From positions 248,001 to 312,000 of the forward strand of contig NZ_BMYT01000002.1 of assembly GCF_014652415.1 (NCBI RefSeq): a stretch of 64,000 nt of DNA, given 5' to 3'. Shown piece by piece: positions 55,666-64,000 of this stretch. Made by a program: the position numbers and the translations under genes. Numbering within the stretch: the first letter of the stretch is position 1; each line of letters opens with the position of its first letter. A model generated the notes under the pieces. The model ran no database searches and had not been told where the DNA came from. It saw only the letters and a list, made by a program, of their open reading frames with translations. This DNA comes from Affinundibacterium macrobrachii. Its GTDB lineage: Bacteria > Pseudomonadota > Gammaproteobacteria > Burkholderiales > Burkholderiaceae_D.

Positions 55666-57297
55666 ATGTCAGAACTCAATCAGTTACAAATCGCGCAAAG
55701 ATTGCAGCACTTGACCGAACTTAGTCTGGCTCTGAATGGTCTGGCAGATACCAATTCCTTGCTTGAGCGAATACTACAAACCGCAAAGAAGTTGACCAAT
55801 GCGGATGGCGGCACCCTGTATCGCATCGACAAAACCAAAACGCAGCTTGATTTTGACATCGCCATCAATGACAGTTTGCATATTCATGTAGGCGGTTCGC
55901 AGCCGCGTAGTACCGATATGCGGGCGATCCCATTATTCGATGAAAACGGCCAACAAAACTTGCAAGCGGTGGTCGCTTATGCAGCAAATTTGAAGCAATC
56001 AATACGTATTGCCGATGTCTATGCGGCGGATTTATTTAGTTTTTCTGAAATGCGACGCTTTGACGAACGCAATCACTACCACTGTCAATCTTTATTGACG
56101 GTGCCTATGCTCAATCACGAATCTGAATTGATTGGGGTTTTACAGTTAATCAATGCTACTGACCCGACAAACCAGCAAATCATTCCGTTTAGTGAAACCG
56201 ATCAAAGTTTTATCGAAGCTCTCGCATCACAAGCAGCGATTGCGTTGAGCAACCAAGAATTAATTTATCAGCTAGAAAACTTGTTTGAATCCTTGGTCAA
56301 TTTGATCAATATTGGGATCGACGAAAAATCACCAAACACTGGACGCCATTGCCAGCATGTACCCGAGCTAACCATGATGCTAGCCGAAGCGGTGCATCGT
56401 AGCGACTTGGCCGTGTTCAAAGATTTTAAGATGAGTGAACGTGATCGTCGCGAATTATGGATGGCAGGCCTACTACATGATTGCGGAAAAATCACGACAC
56501 CGGTGCATGTAATTGAAAAATCCACCAAGTTAGAAACCATTTTTGACCGTATCCACTTGATCGATGCACGCTTTGAGATTCTAAGACGCGATATAGAAAT
56601 TCGTTATCTCAAAATGGCTGCGGAACAGCCTGCCAATCAGAATAAGTTCATGTCCGAAATGCAGCAAGCCTTAGCACAAATCGAACTCGACCGCGCCTTT
56701 TTGCGTCATGCCAATATCGGTGGTGAACGCATGCGTGATGAAGATCAAGAGCGGGTACAAGAGATAGCCAAACAAAGTTGGATCGATAGTCATGGCGTAC
56801 AACAGCATTTACTCACAACTGATGAAGTTGAGAATCTCACCATCAAAGCAGGAACCTTAACCGCAGAAGAGCGCAAGATCATCAATAACCATATCGCCGT
56901 CACGATCCGAATGTTAGAAGCGTTGCCTTGGCCTAAGCACTTGAAAAATGTCCCCGAGTTTGCGGGTGGTCATCATGAACGTATGGATGGTAAAGGATAT
57001 CCGCGTGGCTTAACTGGTGAACAGATGTCCGTACAAGCCCGAATTATGGCGATCGCTGATATTTTTGAAGCATTGTCCGCCAAAGACCGCCCCTATAAAA
57101 CCGGAAAAACCCTGACGGAATCTTTAGACATACTCGGTAAATTTAGTCTGAATGGACACATCGATCCTGATCTATTTCACGTTTTTGTCAAAGAAAAAGT
57201 GTATTTGGAATATGCGAAAAAATTCATGGATAGCGCACAAATTGACGAAGTCGATGAAAGCAAAATCCCCGGTTACCACCTAGCGATTCCTACTTAA
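55666..57297 (+). CDS. GAF-HD-GYP cyclic-di-GMP phosphodiesterase
   Basis: The 543-residue cytoplasmic protein has a GAF domain (about 20-190: GGTLYRIDKTKTQLDF, VPMLNHESELIGVLQLIN) and an HD-GYP domain (about 205-525). HD is at 271-272 (LLHDCGKI) and the GYP motif is intact (HHERMDGKGYPRGL from residue 436). Between them is a helical insert of about 100 residues. It should hydrolyse cyclic di-GMP under control of a ligand bound by GAF. First gene of a four-gene operon; the cyclase starts 27 bases downstream. An earlier TTG start at 55645 is possible. Confidence 0.92.
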   Translation: MSELNQLQIAQRLQHLTELSLALNGLADTNSLLERILQTAKKLTNADGGTLYRIDKTKTQLDFDIAINDSLHIHVGGSQPRSTDMRAIPLFDENGQQNLQAVVAYAANLKQSIRIADVYAADLFSFSEMRRFDERNHYHCQSLLTVPMLNHESELIGVLQLINATDPTNQQIIPFSETDQSFIEALASQAAIALSNQELIYQLENLFESLVNLINIGIDEKSPNTGRHCQHVPELTMMLAEAVHRSDLAVFKDFKMSERDRRELWMAGLLHDCGKITTPVHVIEKSTKLETIFDRIHLIDARFEILRRDIEIRYLKMAAEQPANQNKFMSEMQQALAQIELDRAFLRHANIGGERMRDEDQERVQEIAKQSWIDSHGVQQHLLTTDEVENLTIKAGTLTAEERKIINNHIAVTIRMLEALPWPKHLKNVPEFAGGHHERMDGKGYPRGLTGEQMSVQARIMAIADIFEALSAKDRPYKTGKTLTESLDILGKFSLNGHIDPDLFHVFVKEKVYLEYAKKFMDSAQIDEVDESKIPGYHLAIPT

Positions 57298-57324
57298 GCC
57301 AGAACTTATCGGTCAACATCAAGC

Positions 57325-59199
57325 ATGATCATGAAACGACGCGTCGGGTTTATTCCCATATTCAGCTTGATATTTGTATTGATAGCGATTGCCGAAATCG
57401 TATGGCTGCACAAGCTACAAAGATTGGATCATCTACTATCTGATTTTCTCGTCAAAACACATGCAGAAAAATTACAAGCAGATCCCGATATCGTGATCAT
57501 CACGATAGACGACGCAAGTTTGGCGGAGATGGAAGGGAAAGTAGGGAAATGGGTATGGCCACGCTCTGTACACGCCGAAATCCTTGAAGCGATCTACCAA
57601 CAACAACCGAAAGCCATCGTCTTTGATTTAACCTTCAATGAAAAAGATAAAGATCGTCCCGAAAGCGATCAATTATTTAATGAGGCAATTCGTGGCAAAC
57701 AACATGTCTACTTTCCGATTACCTTACGCTCGTTAAATAACGACGCCTATGTGGGACGTTTGAGCGATCTGCAACAAGCACTTGGACTGATCAAAACCGC
57801 ACAAGCAGATCCTGGCGCGCGCGGTGGTTTTCTACCACCGCTGGCAATTGACATGGCATCTTGGCAAGTCGGCACCATCAATTTTAATCATGATCGCGGC
57901 ATCGGTCGCAGCTACGATTTATATAGCAATTTATCGGGCTGGTTAATGCCTTCCTTGCCGGCGAAAGTGATGCAAAGCCTAGGTTATCCAGTACCGCAGC
58001 AAGCTGAGATCTTGTTATCGTGGCGTGGCAGCAAGTATCCGTACAAGCGGATTTCTTATAGCGAACTATATGCAGATATTGACCGCGCTAAGCCCTTACG
58101 CCCAGCCAATGAATTTCGCAATAAGATCGTGATCATTGGTGCTGATGCTTCATCTTTGCACGATATTCGTCCAACGCCGATTGATAACGAATACTCCGGC
58201 CTCGATATTCTGGCAACCGCGATGGACAATCTAAAGAATCAGCGCGCCATGCAGATGCCTTCACAGTGGCCATTCTTACTAGTCACATTGATGGCGATTG
58301 CTGCCATTTACATTTGCTTTGTGAAACGCATCAATGCACTCATTCCAGCGGTGGCACTCAGCATGATCACGCCGCTAAGTATCGTGCTTGCCTATCTAGC
58401 CTTATCGCAATTGTGGATCATTCACATCATCACGCCGCTGTTGATCGTATGGGCGTATTACTTCAGTTTAGCCTTGCGTGAATATTGGATAGTTCATCGT
58501 TCTTATCAAGCAACCATCAAAGAATTTGGACGTTATGTCAATCCCCATGTAGTCAAAGATTGGATCGCAAAAGAAGGCTCAGAACATGTCGGCGAGAAAG
58601 CCGAAAGTCGCAACATCACCGTACTGTTTTCAGATATCCGCGGTTTCACTAGTCTGTCGGAAAATCGCAGCCCTGAAGAAGTGGTGGCATTACTCAATCG
58701 CTATTTCACGCTACAAGTTGAGGTGATTTTCCGCTTTAACGGCACCGTTGATAAATTTATAGGCGATTGCATTATGGCATTTTGGGGTGCGCCACTCGAT
58801 AACCCGCAACATGCGCGCGATGCGGTGATGGCGGCAATTGAAATGTCTAAAGTATTGGAGAAATTTAAAGCAGAGCTTGAAGATACCAACCTCGATTTTG
58901 ATGTCGGCATCGGTCTGCACTCGGGACCTGCAGTGGTCGGCTCGATTGGTTCTGCTGAGCGAAAAGAATTTACCGCGATTGGCGACACCGTTAATCTCGC
59001 TAGTCGAATCGAAGGCTTAACCAAAGGCGTGTCGCGTATCTTGGTATCCGCCGAAACGATGCAACTATGTGGTGACGCGCTTGACTTTCACCCAGTTGGC
59101 TCCTATAAGGTAAAAGGACGTGAACAAGAAGTCATTTTGTTTTCACCACTCGCTCCAATTAGTCCTCCCTCGCCACAAAACGATAAGGATGCAATATGA
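57325..59199 (+). CDS. CHASE2-domain class III adenylate/guanylate cyclase
   Basis: The 624-residue protein has an N-terminal helix (about 8-28), a periplasmic CHASE2 sensor (about 35-310: DIVIITIDDASL, WPRSVHAEILEAI), three helices (about 312-390) and a cyclase catalytic domain (about 425-600). Metal-binding Asp437 (LFSDIRGF) and Asp481 (FIGDCIMAFWG) are present. ERKEFTAIGDTVNLASRIEG shows the Lys and Thr/Asp positions typical of adenylate cyclases. Its gene overlaps the SH3 gene by 4 bases. Confidence 0.92.
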   Translation: MIMKRRVGFIPIFSLIFVLIAIAEIVWLHKLQRLDHLLSDFLVKTHAEKLQADPDIVIITIDDASLAEMEGKVGKWVWPRSVHAEILEAIYQQQPKAIVFDLTFNEKDKDRPESDQLFNEAIRGKQHVYFPITLRSLNNDAYVGRLSDLQQALGLIKTAQADPGARGGFLPPLAIDMASWQVGTINFNHDRGIGRSYDLYSNLSGWLMPSLPAKVMQSLGYPVPQQAEILLSWRGSKYPYKRISYSELYADIDRAKPLRPANEFRNKIVIIGADASSLHDIRPTPIDNEYSGLDILATAMDNLKNQRAMQMPSQWPFLLVTLMAIAAIYICFVKRINALIPAVALSMITPLSIVLAYLALSQLWIIHIITPLLIVWAYYFSLALREYWIVHRSYQATIKEFGRYVNPHVVKDWIAKEGSEHVGEKAESRNITVLFSDIRGFTSLSENRSPEEVVALLNRYFTLQVEVIFRFNGTVDKFIGDCIMAFWGAPLDNPQHARDAVMAAIEMSKVLEKFKAELEDTNLDFDVGIGLHSGPAVVGSIGSAERKEFTAIGDTVNLASRIEGLTKGVSRILVSAETMQLCGDALDFHPVGSYKVKGREQEVILFSPLAPISPPSPQNDKDAI

Positions 59200-59729
59200 A
59201 TCATCAGCAAAAAGTCTTAGCACTTGCTTGCGTAATTGGCTTATCCAACAGTCCATTACATGCAAATGCACAAAATACTGGACAAGCTACAGTAGCCCGT
59301 AGCGCCGAACTCAAAGCCCAACCTTTTAGTGATGCCGCGACGGTAAAAATGCTGGCAGAAAATCAAAAACTGGACGTACTCTCACGCAAAGCAAGCTGGA
59401 TGGAGGTGCGAGATCAAGCGCAGACGGGTTGGGTCAAGATGCTTAGTTTACGTTTTGAAAGTAAGGGCGCGGAAACCAGCAGCAAAACCGGTGATACCGT
59501 CAAAAGCCTACTAAGCTTTGTGAAAACAGGTTCTAGCGGCAGTACCACTACCACTGGGGCAAAAGGCTGGAGTAAAGAAAGTTTTGCGAACCTCACACCA
59601 AACCCTGACGCGTTCGAAAAAATGAAGTTATTGTCTAGCGATAAATCTGATGCCATCAGTTTTGCAAAACAAGAGAACTTAAAAGAGCAAGAACAAGCCT
59701 ATCTAAAAACCAAGGGAGAGCAACCATGA
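59196..59729 (+). CDS. Exported bacterial SH3-domain protein
   Basis: The 177-residue product has a signal peptide (cleaved near LHANAQ), a bacterial SH3 domain (about 30-87: VARSAELKAQPFSDA, ASWMEVRDQAQTGWVKML) and a Ser/Thr/Gly-rich C-terminal part. Bacterial SH3 domains bind peptidoglycan or proteins in the envelope. AAGGATG precedes the ATG. It overlaps both neighbours by 4 bases, so it is translationally coupled to the cyclase and the M48 protease. Confidence 0.83.
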   Translation: MNHQQKVLALACVIGLSNSPLHANAQNTGQATVARSAELKAQPFSDAATVKMLAENQKLDVLSRKASWMEVRDQAQTGWVKMLSLRFESKGAETSSKTGDTVKSLLSFVKTGSSGSTTTTGAKGWSKESFANLTPNPDAFEKMKLLSSDKSDAISFAKQENLKEQEQAYLKTKGEQP

Positions 59730-60649
59730 AGCCAATCATGCGTTCATCCGTGGGTTCAGCTGTGCGTTCACCGGTACGTCCCTCCATTCGTATCACTATC
59801 CTGTTAGCCAGTCTGCTATTTGCTGCGCAAATCTCAGCGGAGCCACAATTTAAATTGGACATAGGCAAAGCTTTTTCTGCACTAAAAAACACCAAGAGTG
59901 CTATCGTTCCGTTAACCGAACAAGAAGAGATCGCATTGGGTCAAGGTGTAGCCAGCAATTTGATGAGTCTAGCGCCTTTGGTCGCGGATAAGGAAGTCCA
60001 GCAGTATGTGAATCGAGTCGGGCGTTGGATTAGTCTACATAGCGAACGCCCCGACTTACCTTGGACATTTGCCGTACTCGATCATGATGATGTCAATGCC
60101 TTTGCCGCACCTGGTGGTTATGTGGTGCTCACCAAAGGAATGCTGCTTAAATTACGAAGCGAAGCGGAGTTAGCTGGTGTGTTAGCGCATGAGATTGCCC
60201 ACATTGTACGCAAACATCATTTAAATGCGATTCAAAGTAGCAGTGGGAACCTTGCCATCAAAGAGGGCGCAAGCTTGTTTATGGATGCAAAAGGAAAAAC
60301 AGGCAAAACAGATCAGTTTTTATTGAGCGCAATTAGTGCAGGTACAGAAATTTACGGCAAGGGTTTAGATAAAGAAGATGAGTTTGATTCTGATCGCGTT
60401 GGTATCGTACTGGCTGCCAGAGCTGGTTATGATCCATATGGTTTGCCTGCGGCACTACAGACCTTGCAAAGTATCACCTCAGACAGCTCTAGCTTGCAAT
60501 TGATGCTGGAAACACATCCAAAACCGAATGACCGTTTGGCACAACTCGATCAAATCATGGGTAAAGATTTTGATCGCTACGACAATTTGCCTGCGCTACC
60601 AGGGCGCTTTGAAAAATTGATTGGTCGCTTAAAAGTAACACCGAAATAA
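59726..60649 (+). CDS. M48 family exported metalloprotease
   Basis: The 307-residue protein has a signal peptide or anchor (about 17-37) and a BepA/LoiP-like M48 domain: HEIAH at residues 155-159, EDEFDSDRVG supplying the third zinc ligand, and ETHPKPNDRLAQL. It lacks the TPR part of BepA. Such proteases control quality of outer membrane proteins or lipoproteins in the periplasm. Last gene of the HD-GYP operon, after an ATGA overlap with the SH3 gene. A hairpin follows between the converging genes. Confidence 0.9.
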   Translation: MKPIMRSSVGSAVRSPVRPSIRITILLASLLFAAQISAEPQFKLDIGKAFSALKNTKSAIVPLTEQEEIALGQGVASNLMSLAPLVADKEVQQYVNRVGRWISLHSERPDLPWTFAVLDHDDVNAFAAPGGYVVLTKGMLLKLRSEAELAGVLAHEIAHIVRKHHLNAIQSSSGNLAIKEGASLFMDAKGKTGKTDQFLLSAISAGTEIYGKGLDKEDEFDSDRVGIVLAARAGYDPYGLPAALQTLQSITSDSSSLQLMLETHPKPNDRLAQLDQIMGKDFDRYDNLPALPGRFEKLIGRLKVTPK

Positions 60650-60684
60650 ACAACCCAAATAAATACGCTCTTAAATCGGTACAA

Positions 60685-60717
60685 AAAAACCTGCAAGTTG
60701 GAGCTTGCAGGTTCTTT
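60685..60717 (-). terminator. Rho-independent terminator, stronger on the minus strand
   Basis: AACCTGCAAG and CTTGCAGGTT are perfect inverses with a 6-base loop, flanked on the left by a seven-A run that becomes the U-tract for the minus-strand thiolase. On the plus strand TTCTTTA is weaker but may also serve the M48 operon. Confidence 0.88.
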
Positions 60718-60745
60718 ATCGTGATCAATACATGTGATCAACGCA

Positions 60746-61921
60746 TTAACGCTCAATCGCCAGCGCAACGCCCATACCACCACCGATACACAAACTTGCC
60801 AAACCTTTTTTAGCATCGCGGCGTATCATTTCGTGAATCAAGCTCACCAGAATACGGCAACCTGATGCGCCGATAGGGTGGCCAATCGCAATCGCACCGC
60901 CATTCACGTTGATCTTATTGGTATCCCAGCCCATTTCACGATTCACACCGATTGCTTGCGCGGCAAAGGCTTCGTTGATTTCCATCAGGTCGACTTCTTC
61001 ATGCGTCCAACCAGCTTTTTTCAAACATAATTGTGCTGCTGGCACTGGCCCCAAACCCATGATCGTTGGATCGATACCGGCGGATGAATACGCCTTGATT
61101 TTTGCTAACACTGGCAAACCCAATTCAGCTGCTTTTTTGGCGGACATCATAATTACTGCTGCTGCACCGTCATTCAAACCAGAGGCATTTCCTGCGGTGA
61201 CCGTACCCGCTTTATCAAAGGCTGGGCGTAATGCCGCCAAGGATTCTAATGTGCAACCATGTTTGATAAATTCGTCCGTATCGAACACGGTCGTGCCTTT
61301 TTTGCTGACGATTTCGTAAGGAATAATTTCATCGACAAACTTACCGGCCTTTTGTGCGGCCTCAGCTTTGTTTTGTGAAGCTAAAGCAAAAGCATCTTGT
61401 TCTTCACGCGTAATGCCATGTTTTTTTGCGACGTTCTCTGCCGTGATACCCATGTGATATTGGTTATACACATCCCACAAGCCGTCAACGATCATCGTGT
61501 CGACGAGTTTTGCATCGCCCATACGGAAACCATCGCGCGAACCCGCTAACACGTGTGGAGAGGCACTCATGTTTTCTTGACCACCTGCAATCACGATATC
61601 TGCATCGCCCGCCATAATTGCCTGTGCTGCTAAGTGCGTTGCTTTCAAACCGCTACCACACACTTTATTAATCGTCATGGCTGGGACCATGTTCGGCAAA
61701 CCGGCACGAATCACCGCTTGGCGTGCCGCATTTTGTCCCACACCAGCAGTTAATACTTGCCCCAAAATCACTTCACTGATGGCTTCTCCGCTCAAGCCAG
61801 TTTTTGCTAATAAGGCTTTAATCACATGCGCGCCTAAATCAGATGCGGCAACTTTAGCCAAGGAACCACCGAATTTACCAACCGCGGTACGTCCAGCGGC
61901 AACGATTACGACTTCTTGCAT
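60746..61921 (-). CDS. Acetyl-CoA C-acetyltransferase (thiolase)
   Basis: The 391-residue protein is a biosynthetic-type thiolase: nucleophile Cys88 in [10 protein letters not shown], the His of [14 protein letters not shown] and the second Cys of LCIGGGMG. It condenses two acetyl-CoA to acetoacetyl-CoA, the first step of polyhydroxybutyrate synthesis, or works in reverse during degradation. With a phasin gene upstream on the same strand, a role in PHB metabolism is likely, though the reductase and synthase genes are not in the window. GGGAG lies before the ATG. Confidence 0.93.
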   Translation of the reverse strand: MQEVVIVAAGRTAVGKFGGSLAKVAASDLGAHVIKALLAKTGLSGEAISEVILGQVLTAGVGQNAARQAVIRAGLPNMVPAMTINKVCGSGLKATHLAAQAIMAGDADIVIAGGQENMSASPHVLAGSRDGFRMGDAKLVDTMIVDGLWDVYNQYHMGITAENVAKKHGITREEQDAFALASQNKAEAAQKAGKFVDEIIPYEIVSKKGTTVFDTDEFIKHGCTLESLAALRPAFDKAGTVTAGNASGLNDGAAAVIMMSAKKAAELGLPVLAKIKAYSSAGIDPTIMGLGPVPAAQLCLKKAGWTHEEVDLMEINEAFAAQAIGVNREMGWDTNKINVNGGAIAIGHPIGASGCRILVSLIHEMIRRDAKKGLASLCIGGGMGVALAIER

Positions 61922-62079
61922 GTGTAACTCCCTAAAGAATTAAGTCAAAGTTGGGGTGAATTCATAAGAGTACACCAGTCTGTTCGGCTTCGTACGCAAT
62001 TGGCTAGGAAAATATTGCATTGCGTCAGAATTGCTGATTTTTTATGCAACTAATCTGGTTTTTCTAAAAATTGCGGACG

Positions 62080-62112
62080 AAAAAAAAGCCTTCTTTTCAG
62101 AAAGCTTTTTTT
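62080..62112 (-). terminator. Rho-independent terminator after the phasin gene
   Basis: An A-rich to T-rich hairpin with AAAAAAGC / GCTTTTTT arms and an imperfect inner stem. It lies about 110 bases past the phasin stop. It could act in both directions, given the flanking A- and T-runs. Confidence 0.7.
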
Positions 62113-62218
62113 GCGCTGCCACTTCTAGGATTCAAACAAGTTCAATTGTACTTGTGGTCGAGCGTGGCGACTTCTTAGTCGTTTAGGGCGTGGTTTAAGC
62201 ACACCCTGATCGGCTAAA

Positions 62219-62785
62219 TTACTTCTTTTTTGCAGTTGTGGTTGCTTTTTCAGCAGCTTGTGTGAATTGCTTGGTTGCATTCGCCAAGTTGTCTTCCAAA
62301 GTTGCCACAGCTTGTTTGGTTGTTTTAGACAATTGTTCGTAGCCTGCGTTGATGTTACCAACCACTGTTTTCAATGCTGTTACTGCTTGCTCGGAACCTG
62401 CTGGTGCATTTTTTGTTACTTCGTCGATCAAAGAAACAACTTTTGCATTAGTGTCAGCGATATGAGATTCCACTGCTTTAGTGAATTCTTGTTGTGTTGC
62501 TGAAGTGATGCTTGCCAAGTGACGGCCATATGCCAATGCTTTTTCTGCATTTGGTTTTGCTTGTGCAGAAGCCAAAGCGATCAATTCTTGTGCGTCTTTT
62601 GCTTTCAACAACTGTTGTGTTGCTGCTGTGCCTTCTTCGAAAGTTGCTTTAGCAGCGTTCACGTTCAAGGACACGAATTGTTCCAAACCTTCAAACGCTT
62701 TTTGGTTCAATGCGGTGATGGCAGCGAATTGCGCTTCTAAGCTAGTCTTAGTAGCAGCGATAAATTGTTCTGGTGTTGTGTACAT
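62219..62785 (-). CDS. phaP: Phasin family protein
   Basis: The 188-residue helical protein matches the short phasin group of Burkholderiales: MYTTPEQFIAATKTSLEAQF, ALNQKAFEGLEQFVSLNVNA, AKDAQELIALASAQAKPNAE and KAVESHIADTNAKVVSLIDE. Phasins coat polyhydroxyalkanoate granules. The C-terminus is Ala/Lys-rich (EKATTTAKKK), resembling PhaP/PhaI ends that can bind DNA. The codon use is repetitive and strongly biased, suiting high expression. A good sigma-70 promoter lies upstream. The symbol is given by family; paralogues are common. Confidence 0.92.
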   Translation of the reverse strand: MYTTPEQFIAATKTSLEAQFAAITALNQKAFEGLEQFVSLNVNAAKATFEEGTAATQQLLKAKDAQELIALASAQAKPNAEKALAYGRHLASITSATQQEFTKAVESHIADTNAKVVSLIDEVTKNAPAGSEQAVTALKTVVGNINAGYEQLSKTTKQAVATLEDNLANATKQFTQAAEKATTTAKKK

Positions 62786-62862
62786 GGAATTCTCCGATAA
62801 GTTGAGGATTTAGTTTGAATCAAAACGGCAGTGAGTCCAAAAAATCTTAAACATGGTGCACC

Positions 62863-62902
62863 GCAACAATTCGCATTCTACTGACTATTTTTTAAGCGTC
62901 AA
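62863..62902 (-). promoter_or_regulatory. Phasin promoter with a possible PhaR site
   Basis: On the minus strand, TTGACG (62897-62902) and TAGAAT (62875-62880) are spaced 16 bases apart, a good sigma-70 promoter. GCAACAATTCGC on the plus strand (62863-62874) would overlap the transcription start and resembles the GCAMMAAWTMMD motif I recall for PhaR of Ralstonia eutropha, with two mismatches. Confidence 0.5.
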
Positions 62903-63081
62903 GCTTTTTTTGTGCATTGCATCAAAATTGTTATCGGAGAGGGTGCTTTTATTTGCTTTACGATAATTTTCTTTTGTTTTTCAAGGATTTAGCCGATTGT
63001 TTCAAAGTATGGCTGGTCGTATTAAGTGAGTAAAAATTAATCATTATTTGACGATTGAATGCCCAACTCTGGTGCTGATTT

Positions 63082-63564
63082 TTATTGACGACTTTCTAGT
63101 AATAATAAGCGCCGTTTATTTTCTAAACCACCTGCATAGCCTTGTAAATCACCATTGGCGGCAATGACTCGATGACAAGGAATTACGATCGATAAGGGAT
63201 TACGCCCGTTTGCCACACCTAAGGCACGAATTGCTTTAGGCCTGCCTATCTGCTGCGCCAATGCAGAATAACTACGCACTTCGCCATAAGGTATCGTTTG
63301 CAAGGCTCGCCAAACCTCTTGCTGAAATGGCGTACCTTGTGTGCGATCCAAAGGCAAATCAAACTCACGTAACTGACCGGCAAAATACGCATCTAACTGT
63401 TGTGCAGCATCTTTTAGCAAAGCATCATTCGAATCCGCATGCCAAGCACTATCTGGCTGTAAATGCTTGTGTTCAGAAAAATAGATACCAGCCAAGCCTA
63501 GCTCACTCGCCAGCAAACGTAGCGGTCCATATGGCGATGGATGAATCAGAAATTTTTTAGGCAT
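63082..63564 (-). CDS. ogt: Methylated-DNA-protein cysteine methyltransferase
   Basis: The 160-residue protein is an O6-alkylguanine-DNA alkyltransferase. The acceptor Cys130 is in IPCHRVIAANG, followed by LQGYAGGLENKRRLL, and the DNA-binding helix-turn-helix includes GEVRSYSALAQQIGRPKAIRAL. It repairs O6-methylguanine by irreversible transfer to the cysteine. It lacks the Ada N-terminal domain. It lies 21 bases downstream of the AlkA gene on the same strand. Confidence 0.93.
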   Translation of the reverse strand: MPKKFLIHPSPYGPLRLLASELGLAGIYFSEHKHLQPDSAWHADSNDALLKDAAQQLDAYFAGQLREFDLPLDRTQGTPFQQEVWRALQTIPYGEVRSYSALAQQIGRPKAIRALGVANGRNPLSIVIPCHRVIAANGDLQGYAGGLENKRRLLLLESRQ

Positions 63565-63585
63565 AATTTATTCGCTAAAACAAAG

Positions 63586-64000
63586 TTATAAAGATTGCCA
63601 AAGTAACAGAGCGGCATAACTACGCCACGGCGACCATGCTTCGGCACGTTGAAGTAGTTGCTTTTCGGTGCAGCGCAAGGCCATCTGCGATGGATCGTGA
63701 CTAACCGCCTTTTGTAATCCGAGATCGCCCGCTGGAAAAGCATTGGAAAAACGCAAGGCGCGCATGGCGATGTATTGGGCAGTCCATTCACCAATCCCTG
63801 GCAATGCCTTTAATGTTCGAATTACCTCGTCTAAGCTGATACCAAGCTTAAATTGCAAACCACCCACTGCGGTAAATGCAGCGAACTGCTGTATCGTCGC
63901 AGCGCGTGTCTTCGGTACCCCTATGGTCGCGATCTCTTCTACGCTCAATTGCGCTAAACAATCGGGACTGGGAAAGTGATGCGAAATGCCCTGCCAAGGG
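63586..64000 (-). CDS. alkA: DNA-3-methyladenine glycosylase II (AlkA), 5' part outside the window
   Basis: The frame is open to the window edge, so only about 138 C-terminal residues are seen. They show the helix-hairpin-helix of the glycosylase superfamily (LKALPGIGEWTAQYIAMRAL) and the catalytic Asp in FPAGDLGL. It excises alkylated purines. The upstream part may be an AlkA N-domain alone or an Ada-type fusion; the window cannot tell. It probably shares a transcript with ogt, an alkylation-repair pair. The apparent TTG start at 63948 is internal. Confidence 0.88.
   Translation of the reverse strand, partial: PWQGISHHFPSPDCLAQLSVEEIATIGVPKTRAATIQQFAAFTAVGGLQFKLGISLDEVIRTLKALPGIGEWTAQYIAMRALRFSNAFPAGDLGLQKAVSHDPSQMALRCTEKQLLQRAEAWSPWRSYAALLLWQSL

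Noticed and set aside
62125..62361. 78-codon minus-strand frame overlapping the phasin 3' end
   Set aside because: It is a shifted reading of the phasin's repetitive codons and has no independent support.

Overview
The window looks like a chromosomal segment of a moderate-GC Gram-negative betaproteobacterium, probably Burkholderiales near Oxalobacteraceae (Undibacterium- or Herminiimonas-like). This is inference from gene content: a phasin and an acetyl-CoA acetyltransferase (polyhydroxyalkanoate metabolism), a TonB-dependent receptor, the DUF1800/DUF1501 pair, CreD, HD-GYP signalling, lipoproteins and DctA. No rRNA, tRNA, CRISPR array, prophage or integrase gene was seen.

Layout. 1-5750: secreted Xaa-Pro peptidase, a REP-like hairpin pair, an NHL-repeat/M23-like protein, one intact GNAT and one GNAT broken by a single amber codon. 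5771-11006: a LysR regulator divergent from a six-gene redox/detoxification operon (carboxymuconolactone decarboxylase, YHS, glutaredoxin, DoxX, PNPOx-FNR-ferredoxin fusion, DUF1348), with hairpins in two of its gaps. 11007-13890: a decayed copy of the end of the NHL gene, a small inverted-repeat element, small hypothetical proteins and a GNAT. 13992-18515: DUF1800/DUF1501 operon and a DUF2807 lipoprotein. 18829-29513: a second inverted-repeat element, DctA, membrane M28 peptidase, tyrosine phosphatase, TPR-methyltransferase, MAPEG, HPF, TerB-like and DUF2062 proteins, CreD. 29840-36457: a 1312-residue two-component propeller kinase, then an M56 peptidase with a long coiled coil and its BlaI-type repressor, which has a striking three-box operator candidate.

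36895-45000: subtilisin-like protease with two PPC domains, 2OG-Fe(II) oxygenase, amidohydrolase, membrane-anchored AraC regulator, penicillin-acylase-family hydrolase. 45196-47380: a PD40 protein, then two integron gene cassettes with attC features but no integrase, then a decayed fragment of the PD40 gene. 47429-55323 (all minus strand): TonB receptor, LytTR regulator, LytS-type kinase, CheY-like protein, S9 peptidase. 55666-60649: a compact operon of GAF-HD-GYP phosphodiesterase, CHASE2 cyclase, SH3 protein and M48 metalloprotease. 60746-64000: thiolase, phasin, Ogt and the 3' part of AlkA, cut by the window edge.

Overall the segment is rich in exported or membrane peptidases (S15, M23-like, M28, M56, S8, S45, S9, M48) and in signalling proteins, suggesting a heterotroph that degrades proteins. 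The least ordinary parts are the cassette island at 46335-47136, the BlaI operator, the LysR-linked redox operon and the HD-GYP/cyclase/protease operon.
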